64,000 nucleotides of DNA, from NCBI RefSeq assembly GCF_900638685.1, contig NZ_LR134533.1, positions 1,240,001-1,304,000 on the forward strand, given 5' to 3'. The notes beneath the pieces are model-generated. The model was not told where the DNA came from. It saw only the letters and a list, made by a program, of their open reading frames with translations, and made no database searches. Both the position numbers and the translations under genes were made by a program. Shown one piece after another: positions 57,305-64,000 of this stretch. This DNA is from Neisseria weaveri (GTDB taxonomy: Bacteria; Pseudomonadota; Gammaproteobacteria; Burkholderiales; Neisseriaceae). The number at the start of each line of letters is the position of its first letter. Positions within the stretch are counted from its first letter, which is position 1.

Positions 57305-58546
57305 ATGTCTTCTAAAAACCCAACGCTGCTCGGCGGTGCGATGATTATTGCCGGAACAGTGGTCGGTGCCGGTATGTTTGCCAACCCTACGGCGACTTCC
57401 GGGATTTGGTTTACCGGTTCTTTGCTGGTTTTGCTGTATACCTGGTTTTCCATGCTTTCCAGCGGCTTGATGTTGTTGGAAGTGAACACGCATTATCCGC
57501 ACGGTGCGAGCTTCGATACGATGGTTAAAGACCTGCTCGGGCAGGGTTGGAACGTTGTAAACGGCGTGGCAGTGGCGTTTGTTTTGTACCTGCTGACTTA
57601 TGCCTATATTTTTGTCGGCGGCGATTTGACTGCGCAAGGTTTGGGTAAATTGGCCGGTAGCGAAATCGGTTTGCCGGTTGGGCAGCTGGTGTTTTTTGCC
57701 GTATTGGCATTGTGCGTATGGGCGTCGACTTGGCTGGTGGACAGGCTGACAACCCTGTTGATCGGCGGCATGGTGATTGCCTTTTTCTGGGCAACGGGCG
57801 GCCTGATCGGCAGCGTGCAGTTGCCGGTTTTGTTTGATACCCAAGCGCCGGCAGGCACGCAATACGGGATCTACCTTGCCGCCGCTTTGCCGGTTTGTCT
57901 GGCTTCGTTCGGTTTTCACGGCAACGTATCCAGCCTGCTGAAGTATTTTCACGGCGATGCCAAGAAAGTGGCGCGTTCTTTGTGGTTCGGCACCTTGATT
58001 GCTTTGGTGATTTATGTGTTGTGGCAATTGGCGATTCAGGGCAATCTGCCGCGCAATGAATTTGCACCGGTGATTGAAGCGGGCGGACAGGTTTCCGTGT
58101 TGATTCAAACCCTGTCCCAATTTGTGCCGACCGGCAATATGGAGTGGATTTTGTCGTTTTTTGCCTATTTGGCGATTGCCACTTCGTTTTTGGGGGTAAC
58201 GCTGGGTTTGTTCGACTATTTGGCAGACTTGTTCAAATGGGACGATTCGGCCGCCGGCCGCACCAAAACCGCCACTTTAACCTTCTTGCCGCCGCTGGTG
58301 TGCTGCTTGCTGTTCCCGACCGGTTTCGTTACCGTAATCGGTTATGTCGGCTTGGCTGCGACTGTGTGGACGGCATTGATTCCGGCGATGTTGCTGTATA
58401 AATCGCGCAGGAAATTTCCGCAAAATCAAAGTTACCGCGTGTATGCCGGCATGGGTTTGATTGTGTGGGTATTTGCATTCGGCGTGATCAATATTGCCGC
58501 ACAAGTATTAAGCCAATTGGAAATTGTGCCGGTATTCAAAGGCTGA
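57305..58546 (+). CDS. mtr: Tryptophan/aromatic amino acid permease
   Basis: The 413-residue inner-membrane protein has 11 helices and belongs to the aromatic amino acid HAAAP family. It is close to E. coli Mtr from memory along its whole length: LLGGAMIIAGTVVGAGMF at the start, GWNVVNGVAVAFVLYLLTYAYI in the middle, and FLGVTLGLFDYLADLF near 300. It imports tryptophan by proton symport. Whether tyrosine is also carried is uncertain. Confidence 0.9.
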   Translation: MSSKNPTLLGGAMIIAGTVVGAGMFANPTATSGIWFTGSLLVLLYTWFSMLSSGLMLLEVNTHYPHGASFDTMVKDLLGQGWNVVNGVAVAFVLYLLTYAYIFVGGDLTAQGLGKLAGSEIGLPVGQLVFFAVLALCVWASTWLVDRLTTLLIGGMVIAFFWATGGLIGSVQLPVLFDTQAPAGTQYGIYLAAALPVCLASFGFHGNVSSLLKYFHGDAKKVARSLWFGTLIALVIYVLWQLAIQGNLPRNEFAPVIEAGGQVSVLIQTLSQFVPTGNMEWILSFFAYLAIATSFLGVTLGLFDYLADLFKWDDSAAGRTKTATLTFLPPLVCCLLFPTGFVTVIGYVGLAATVWTALIPAMLLYKSRRKFPQNQSYRVYAGMGLIVWVFAFGVINIAAQVLSQLEIVPVFKG

Positions 58547-58562
58547 TTAAAATTGAAAATAA

Positions 58563-58592
58563 AGAGGCCGTCTGAAATTTCAGACGGCCTCT
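58563..58592. terminator. Convergent uptake-sequence terminator, mtr/dinG
   Basis: AGAGGCCGTCTGAAA and TTTCAGACGGCCTCT lie between two convergent genes and can serve both. Confidence 0.7.
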
Positions 58593-58635
58593 TGCTGTTT
58601 GGAACCAATAAGCGGATGAAACAGATAAAGCCCGG

Positions 58636-60765
58636 TTAACCAATCCGCTTAAACGGCGGCAGGCAGGCGAGCATTTGGCGGCCGTAGTTTTGGGTTTTGA
58701 CGCGGTTGTCGAGTATGGTTACACGGCCGTAGTCCTGCTCGGTGCGGATCAGCCGCCCGACGGCCTGCACGAGTTTGATGCTGGCTTCGGGCACGGTGAT
58801 TTCGATAAACGGATTGCCGCCGCGCTGTTCGATCCAGCGGTTTTGGGTTTTTTCAATGGGGTTGTCGGGCATGGAAAACGGCAGTTTGGCGATGATGACC
58901 TGTACGCAGGCTTCACCGGGCAGGTCGAGACCTTCGGCGAAGCTGTCCAAACCGAAAATGATGCTGGCGCGGCCGTCTGAAATGGCTTGGTAGTGTTTTT
59001 GCAGCAGCACGGCTTTGGGCAATTCGCCTTGCACGAGCAAAAGCGGCAGGTAGTCTTCGGGCAGGCGCAGGGCGACATCCTGCATTTGTTTGCGCGAGGA
59101 AAACAGCACCAGCGTGCCGATGGCTTCGGCGGGCGAAATCAGCTTGGGCAGCCATTCGACGATGGCGGCGGTGTGCGCGGCGGGGTCTTTGGGGCTGGCG
59201 TGTACGGGCGGGATATACAATTCGCCCTGCGCGTTGAAATCAAACGGGCTTTGCAGGGCGAGCGTGGTGGTTTCGGGCAGCCATTGCAGGCCGGTTTGGC
59301 GCAGAATCAGGTTGAAGCTGCCGAGCGATTGCAGGGTGGCGGAAGTGAGCACGGCACCGGCGGCGCGCCGCCACAGGTTGTTGGCCAGATACGATGCGCT
59401 GCTGATGGGGCTGGCGTGGAAAAAGTAGTCGTTTTTGTCGTCGAGGCGGCGGGTTATCCATTTGGCCAGCGGTTCTTCGCCTTCGGCGGACACGGTGGAA
59501 AGCAAATCCCATGTGGCGGTGATTTGTTCGATGCGGGCGCGGAATACGCCGAATTCGGTGCTCAGGCGGTCGATTTGGGCGCTGTTTTGGTCTTTGTCGC
59601 GGCGGGCGGCAGACAGGGCATCGTTCAAGCTGTTGACATGTTTATACAGGCTGCGGGCGGCGATGGCGGTGTTGGACACGGCCAATTCGAGCGCTTCGGG
59701 GATTTTGCCGTCTTGCCACAGCCACACGGATTCGTTGTTTTCAGACGGCCTCAATTCAGGCTCTTCGGATAAGTGGAACTGCCATTCGTGCAGGCTTTCG
59801 AGCAGCGCGGCGGCGGCTTCGTCGGCAAGGTTCGCCAGCTCTGCTTTGTCGGTTAAGGTAGCGATTTTGGCGATAACGGCAGGCAGTTTTTCCAACGCCC
59901 ACACCGCTTGGTTCCACGAATGCTCGGCGGCAAACTGGCTCAGGGCTTTTTTGGGCAGGTGGTGCGCTTCGTCGATGCAGTAGAAGCTGTTTTCGGGGGC
60001 GGGCAAAATCACGCCGCCGCCCATGCTGATGTCGACCATCAGCAAGTCGTGGTTGGCCACAACGACATCAACGGTTTCCAGCGTGTCGCGGGCGAGATAA
60101 AACGGGCATTCGGGGCGGTTGGGGCAGGCGGCTTTGAGGCAGCCGTAGTTGTCGTTGTTTACCTTCATCCAAACGGTGTCGTCGATTTTTTCCGGCCAAG
60201 TGTCGCGGTCGCCGTTGAAGCGGCGGGCGGCGAATTCGTCGGTGATGTCGCGCAGCAGCTTCAATTCTTCGGGCTTGGGTTTGCTGTCCCACAGCACGGC
60301 GGGGGCTTCGAAGCCGAGCAGGTTTTGCTGGGCGTTGCTTTGGGTGAGCTGGTAGAGTTTGTAGGGGCAGAGATAGCGTCCGCGCCCTTTGGCAAGCGCG
60401 AAGGTTAATTCCAAGCCGCTTTGTTCCACCAAAAACGGCAAATCGCGGTCAACCAACTGCTCTTGCAGGGCAACGGTGGCGCTGCTCACAATCAGCCGCT
60501 TGCCGCGCGTTTGCGCCATGATGCCGCCTGCCAGAAGGTAAGCCAAACTTTTGCCCACGCCGGTCGGCCCTTCGATCACAACTATGCTCTCGCCTTCGCG
60601 TTTGGGCGCTTCTTCGCCTTCGGCACGGGTTTGCGTGCGCGAAAAGGCGTTGGCAATGGCCGCAATCATCTCCCGCTGCGCGGCACGCGGGCGGAAGTTG
60701 GGCAGGTTTTTGCCGATGTTTTGGTAATGGTCGCGGATGGCGTTTTTTTCTAAATCGGTGAGCAT
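58636..60765 (-). CDS. dinG: ATP-dependent helicase DinG
   Basis: DinG is a 5' to 3' XPD-like helicase with an iron-sulfur cluster that resolves R-loops and G-quadruplexes. The 709-residue protein has Walker A GPTGVGKS at 66-73. The four cluster cysteines are visible (GRYLCPYKL, GCLKAAC and PECPF), as is the DEAH box (YCIDEAHHL). The C-terminal helicase motifs include FGLDSFAEGLDLPG and VGRLIRTEQDYG. It is likely single-gene, with uptake sequences on both sides. Confidence 0.94.
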   Translation of the reverse strand: MLTDLEKNAIRDHYQNIGKNLPNFRPRAAQREMIAAIANAFSRTQTRAEGEEAPKREGESIVVIEGPTGVGKSLAYLLAGGIMAQTRGKRLIVSSATVALQEQLVDRDLPFLVEQSGLELTFALAKGRGRYLCPYKLYQLTQSNAQQNLLGFEAPAVLWDSKPKPEELKLLRDITDEFAARRFNGDRDTWPEKIDDTVWMKVNNDNYGCLKAACPNRPECPFYLARDTLETVDVVVANHDLLMVDISMGGGVILPAPENSFYCIDEAHHLPKKALSQFAAEHSWNQAVWALEKLPAVIAKIATLTDKAELANLADEAAAALLESLHEWQFHLSEEPELRPSENNESVWLWQDGKIPEALELAVSNTAIAARSLYKHVNSLNDALSAARRDKDQNSAQIDRLSTEFGVFRARIEQITATWDLLSTVSAEGEEPLAKWITRRLDDKNDYFFHASPISSASYLANNLWRRAAGAVLTSATLQSLGSFNLILRQTGLQWLPETTTLALQSPFDFNAQGELYIPPVHASPKDPAAHTAAIVEWLPKLISPAEAIGTLVLFSSRKQMQDVALRLPEDYLPLLLVQGELPKAVLLQKHYQAISDGRASIIFGLDSFAEGLDLPGEACVQVIIAKLPFSMPDNPIEKTQNRWIEQRGGNPFIEITVPEASIKLVQAVGRLIRTEQDYGRVTILDNRVKTQNYGRQMLACLPPFKRIG

Positions 60766-60837
60766 TGAGGCCGTCTGAAAAGCGCTGGAAATGCACGTTA
60801 TTTTAGCAGTTTTGTTGGAGGCCGTCTGAAAACTAAA

Positions 60838-60864
60838 CAGGCCGTCTGAATTTCAGACGGCCTG
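60838..60864 (-). terminator. Uptake-sequence terminator after sstT
   Basis: CAGGCCGTCTGAA and TTCAGACGGCCTG, 21 bases past the sstT stop on the minus strand. Confidence 0.7.
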
Positions 60865-60885
60865 TCGTTTTAATGATGATAAGGA

Positions 60886-62115
60886 TTACAGTTGGCCTTC
60901 TTTGCGTTGGCGGCCGTAATCGGCGGCTGCGGTAAACAGCACGTCGGTAGAGGAGTTTAAAGCGGTTTCGGCGGAATCCTGAACCACGCCGATGATAAAG
61001 CCGACGGCCACTACCTGCATGGCGATATCGTTGGAAATGCCGAACAGGCTGCAAGCAAGGGGAATCAGCAGCAGAGAGCCGCCTGCCACGCCGGAAGCGC
61101 CGGCCGCGCTCAAGGTGGCGATCAGGCTCAGCAGAATGGCGGTGGCAAAATCAACCTGAATGCCTTGCGTATAGGCGGCTGCCATTGCCAGAATGGTGAT
61201 GGTGATGGCTGCGCCGCCCATGTTGATGGTTGCGCCCAGCGGAATCGAGATGGAGTAGGTGTCTTCATGCAGGTTCAGTTTTTTCGCCAAAGCCATGTTC
61301 ACAGGGATATTGGCGGCGGAGCTGCGGGTGAAGAATGCGGTAATGCCGCTTTCGCGCAGGCAGGTAAACACCAAAGGATAAGGATTGCGGCGGATTTTCC
61401 ACCATACGATCAGCGGATTCACTACCAAAGCGATAAACAGCATACAGCCCACCAATACCAAAAGCAGTCTGCCGTAGCCGATTAATGCGCCGAAGCCGGT
61501 TTCGGCGATGGTTGACGCGACCAAACCGAAAATACCCAGCGGCGCGAAACGGATTACCCATTTCACTACTTGCGAAACGGCCGCGGCCAAATCGGCAACG
61601 ATGGCTCGGGTATTGTCAGACGCTTGGCGCAGGGCGAAGCCCAGAATCAGACCCCAAGCCAAAATGCCGATGTAGTTGGCATTGGCAATTGCGTTCACCG
61701 GGTTGGCAACCAGATTCATCAGCAGGGTTTTCATCACTTGGGTAATGCCGGAAGGCGGCGTCGTGCCGACATCATCGGCATTCACCAACACGATTTCGGT
61801 CGGAAAAGCAAAGCTGAAAACCACAGCGGCCAGCGCGGCGGAGAATGTGCCGATTGCATAGAGCACGATAATCGGCTTGATGTGCGCCTCACTGCCTTTT
61901 TGGTGTTGTGCAACCGCCGACATCACCAAAATAAACACCAATACCGGTGCAACCGCCTTTAACGCGCCGACAAACAGCGTGCCGAGCAAACCGGCGGCCA
62001 AGCCTGCGGCCGGCGAGATCCATGCAATCAAAATACCTAAAATCAAACCGATAAAAATTTGTTTTACCAAGCTGACGCGGTTGACCGCATCAACGACAGG
62101 GTTTCCACTTGCCAT
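60886..62115 (-). CDS. sstT: Serine/threonine:sodium symporter SstT
   Basis: SstT imports serine and threonine with sodium. The 409-residue protein has eight to ten helices plus re-entrant hairpins and matches the dicarboxylate/amino-acid:cation symporter family. It has the serine-rich turn [14 protein letters not shown], the gate region [13 protein letters not shown] and the C-terminal [15 protein letters not shown]. The start at 62115 has AAAGGAC upstream; a longer frame is rejected. A 344-base AT-rich region precedes it. Confidence 0.94.
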   Translation of the reverse strand: MASGNPVVDAVNRVSLVKQIFIGLILGILIAWISPAAGLAAGLLGTLFVGALKAVAPVLVFILVMSAVAQHQKGSEAHIKPIIVLYAIGTFSAALAAVVFSFAFPTEIVLVNADDVGTTPPSGITQVMKTLLMNLVANPVNAIANANYIGILAWGLILGFALRQASDNTRAIVADLAAAVSQVVKWVIRFAPLGIFGLVASTIAETGFGALIGYGRLLLVLVGCMLFIALVVNPLIVWWKIRRNPYPLVFTCLRESGITAFFTRSSAANIPVNMALAKKLNLHEDTYSISIPLGATINMGGAAITITILAMAAAYTQGIQVDFATAILLSLIATLSAAGASGVAGGSLLLIPLACSLFGISNDIAMQVVAVGFIIGVVQDSAETALNSSTDVLFTAAADYGRQRKEGQL

Positions 62116-62459
62116 CACAAGTCCTTTAAATAATGTTAAGAAACAGCAGTATTTTAAAATAAAAGCCTTAAAATGGTAAGCTTGCGTTGAAAACGGCATG
62201 AAAAATCATGATTTTGGATTTTGTTGAAGAAATATTTTTTATTTTCAATCAAATAGTAATATTTTTCATTTTATCGCCAATAATCCGCAAGATAATGCCC
62301 TTAGTAAAATGAAATGCCTACATTTTTACATTAAAGAGAACAATCTGCTGATATTGCAAACTGCATAAAGTCATACGGGAGGCCGTCTGAAATTTTGGGT
62401 TTCAGACGGCCTAATCCATTACAATACAGCCTGTTTCATTTTTTCAGACGGCCTCTTCT
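62116..62459. other. AT-rich divergent region, sstT/uvrD
   Basis: Much lower GC than its surroundings between 62140 and 62350. It contains an inverted uptake pair at 62382-62413 and a single one just before uvrD. I see no gene. Confidence 0.6.
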
Positions 62460-64000
62460 ATGTTTCCCGAGCAATCCGCCCCTTCCTTGCTGCAAGGCTT
62501 AAACTCCGAACAACTTTCCGCCGTAACTTGGCCGCCGCAATCCGCCCTCGTGCTTGCCGGAGCGGGCAGCGGCAAAACCCGCGTACTCACCACCCGCATC
62601 GCATGGCTGCTGCAAAGCGGCCAAGCAAGCGTGCACAGCATTATGGCCGTTACCTTTACCAACAAAGCCGCCAAAGAAATGCAAACCCGCTTAAGCGCAA
62701 TGCTGCCCGTTAACGTGCGCGCCATGTGGCTCGGCACCTTTCACGGCCTCTGCCACCGCTTCCTGCGCCTGCACCACAAAAACGCAGGGCTGCCTTCTGC
62801 CTTTCAGATTCTCGACAGCGCCGACCAGCTCGCCTTAATCAAACGCCTGCTCAAACAGCTCAACATCGCCGAAGAAATCATCGCCCCGCGCACCTTGCAA
62901 GGCTTTATCAACGCCCAAAAAGAAAGCGGCCTGCGCGCCTCATCCCTGCAAGCCCCCGATCCGCACACACAGCGCATGATCGAGTGTTATGCCGAATACG
63001 ACAAAGCGTGCAACCGCGAAGGCGTGGTCGATTTTGCCGAACTGATGCTGCGAAGTTACGAAATCCTGCAAGCCAACGAAATCCTGCGCCGCCATTACCA
63101 AAACCGCTTCAACCACATTTTGGTAGACGAATTCCAAGACACCAACAAACTGCAATACGCATGGCTGAAGCTCATCGCCGGCGAACACGCCGCCGTATTT
63201 GCCGTGGGCGACGACGACCAATCCATCTACCGCTTCCGCGGCGCACACGTCGGCAACATGACCGCCCTCATGCACGAGTTTCACATCGACGCACCCATCA
63301 AACTCGAGCAGAACTACCGTTCAGACGGCAACATCCTCACCGCCGCCAACGCCGTGATAGAAAACAACGCCGAACGCCTCGGCAAAAACCTGCGCACCGA
63401 TGCCGCCGCCGGCGACAAAATCCGCTTTTACTCCGCCCCCATCGATTCCGACGAAGCCCAATTCATCGTAGACGAAGCCAAATCCCTGCAACGCGAAGGC
63501 CGCACACTCGACCAAATGGCCGTGCTCTACCGCAGCAACGCCCAATCGCGCATCATCGAACAAGCCCTGTTCCGCGCCGGCATCCCCTACAAAATCTACG
63601 GCGGCCTGCGCTTCTACGAACGGCAGGAAATCAAACACGCACTCGCCTACCTGCGCCTCTCCGTCAACCCCGACGACGACAACGCCCTTTTGCGCGTTAT
63701 CAACATGCCCCCGCGCGGCATCGGCACCCGCACCATCGAAAACATCCAAGCCGCAGCCGCCGAACAAGGCATCTCCCTATGGCAGGCCGCCTGCGGCATG
63801 GGCGCAAAAGCCACCAAAGTCGCCGCCTTCGTTCGCCTGATAGAAAACCTCCAAGCCCAAGCCCCCAACGTATCCCTGCAAGAAATGATGCTCGGCATCA
63901 CCCGCGACAGCGGCCTCGTCGAATACTACCAAACCCAAAAAGGCGACCATCAAGACCGCCTCGACAACCTCGACGAACTCGTCAACGCCGCCGTCGCCTT
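62460..64000 (+). CDS. uvrD: DNA helicase II UvrD/Rep, N-terminal part (runs off the window)
   Basis: UvrD is the 3' to 5' helicase of nucleotide excision and mismatch repair. The window holds the first 513 residues. Walker A GAGSGKT is at 34-40, followed by AVTFTNKAAKEM, GTFHGLCHR, VDEFQDTN (Walker B) and VGDDDQSIYRFRGA. The start at 62460 follows an uptake sequence (GGCCTCTTCTATG), with no clear ribosome site. As in metG, the coding strand is C-rich with C-ending codons. UvrD versus Rep is decided only by overall resemblance. Confidence 0.88.
   Translation, partial: MFPEQSAPSLLQGLNSEQLSAVTWPPQSALVLAGAGSGKTRVLTTRIAWLLQSGQASVHSIMAVTFTNKAAKEMQTRLSAMLPVNVRAMWLGTFHGLCHRFLRLHHKNAGLPSAFQILDSADQLALIKRLLKQLNIAEEIIAPRTLQGFINAQKESGLRASSLQAPDPHTQRMIECYAEYDKACNREGVVDFAELMLRSYEILQANEILRRHYQNRFNHILVDEFQDTNKLQYAWLKLIAGEHAAVFAVGDDDQSIYRFRGAHVGNMTALMHEFHIDAPIKLEQNYRSDGNILTAANAVIENNAERLGKNLRTDAAAGDKIRFYSAPIDSDEAQFIVDEAKSLQREGRTLDQMAVLYRSNAQSRIIEQALFRAGIPYKIYGGLRFYERQEIKHALAYLRLSVNPDDDNALLRVINMPPRGIGTRTIENIQAAAAEQGISLWQAACGMGAKATKVAAFVRLIENLQAQAPNVSLQEMMLGITRDSGLVEYYQTQKGDHQDRLDNLDELVNAAVA

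Overview
The window comes from the chromosome of a Neisseria species. The clearest sign is the 10-base DNA uptake sequence GCCGTCTGAA, present in dozens of copies and nearly always in the AG-dialect (AGGCCGTCTGAA). Many copies form inverted pairs that act as intrinsic terminators. The AG-dialect, together with a RecQ that has one HRDC domain instead of the three reported for gonococcus, points to a commensal-type Neisseria rather than N. meningitidis or N. gonorrhoeae. Almost all genes are core housekeeping genes. I see no prophage, transposase, CRISPR array or restriction system.

Layout. 1-700: the end of an unknown gene, a decayed gene fragment and tRNA-Lys(UUU). 837-5001: a Lys/Ala/Glu-rich lipoprotein, an ABC exporter and MltA. 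5214-9171 (minus): MurA and an iron/thiamine-type ABC importer (ATPase plus fused permease) with no binding protein beside it. 9488-14908: Orn, Pgi, a small membrane protein, PurB and two small envelope proteins. 15011-19171: RecQ, cytochrome c', and a YadGH-type ABC exporter. 19338-26580: MetG, a patatin-like lipoprotein, PncC, FtsE/FtsX and FtsY, with a BolA-family gene inverted between ftsY and ftsEX. 26837-31840: an active/inactive pair of M16 peptidases, a YiiD-type thioesterase-fold protein and a phosphoethanolamine transferase. 32087-35797: the EfeUOB iron uptake system, interrupted by a cupin pseudogene. 35924-37646: three lipoproteins (CsgG-like, DUF4810, GNA1162/DUF799). 38047-52326: the complete 14-gene nuoA-N operon (NADH dehydrogenase, complex I), preceded by a Fur box. 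52536-64000: a DUF2818 membrane protein, ProB, RNase P RNA, an ArnT-like glycosyltransferase, UbiG, Mtr, DinG, SstT and the start of UvrD.

Several genes share a theme. Complex I feeds electrons to the quinone pool, UbiG makes the ubiquinone, and cytochrome c' deals with nitric oxide. EfeUOB imports the iron these enzymes need, and the Fur box in front of nuoA links complex I to iron supply. MurA, MltA, FtsEX, the phosphoethanolamine transferase and the lipoproteins form an envelope and division set. RecQ, DinG and UvrD are three separate repair helicases.

The best candidates for under-described biology are the three-lipoprotein CsgG-like operon, the paired M16 proteins, the freshly decayed cupin gene inside the efe locus, and the many ways uptake sequences have been put to work (terminators, stop codons, a ribosome binding site, a NuoJ tail). 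I see no unmistakably new multi-gene system.
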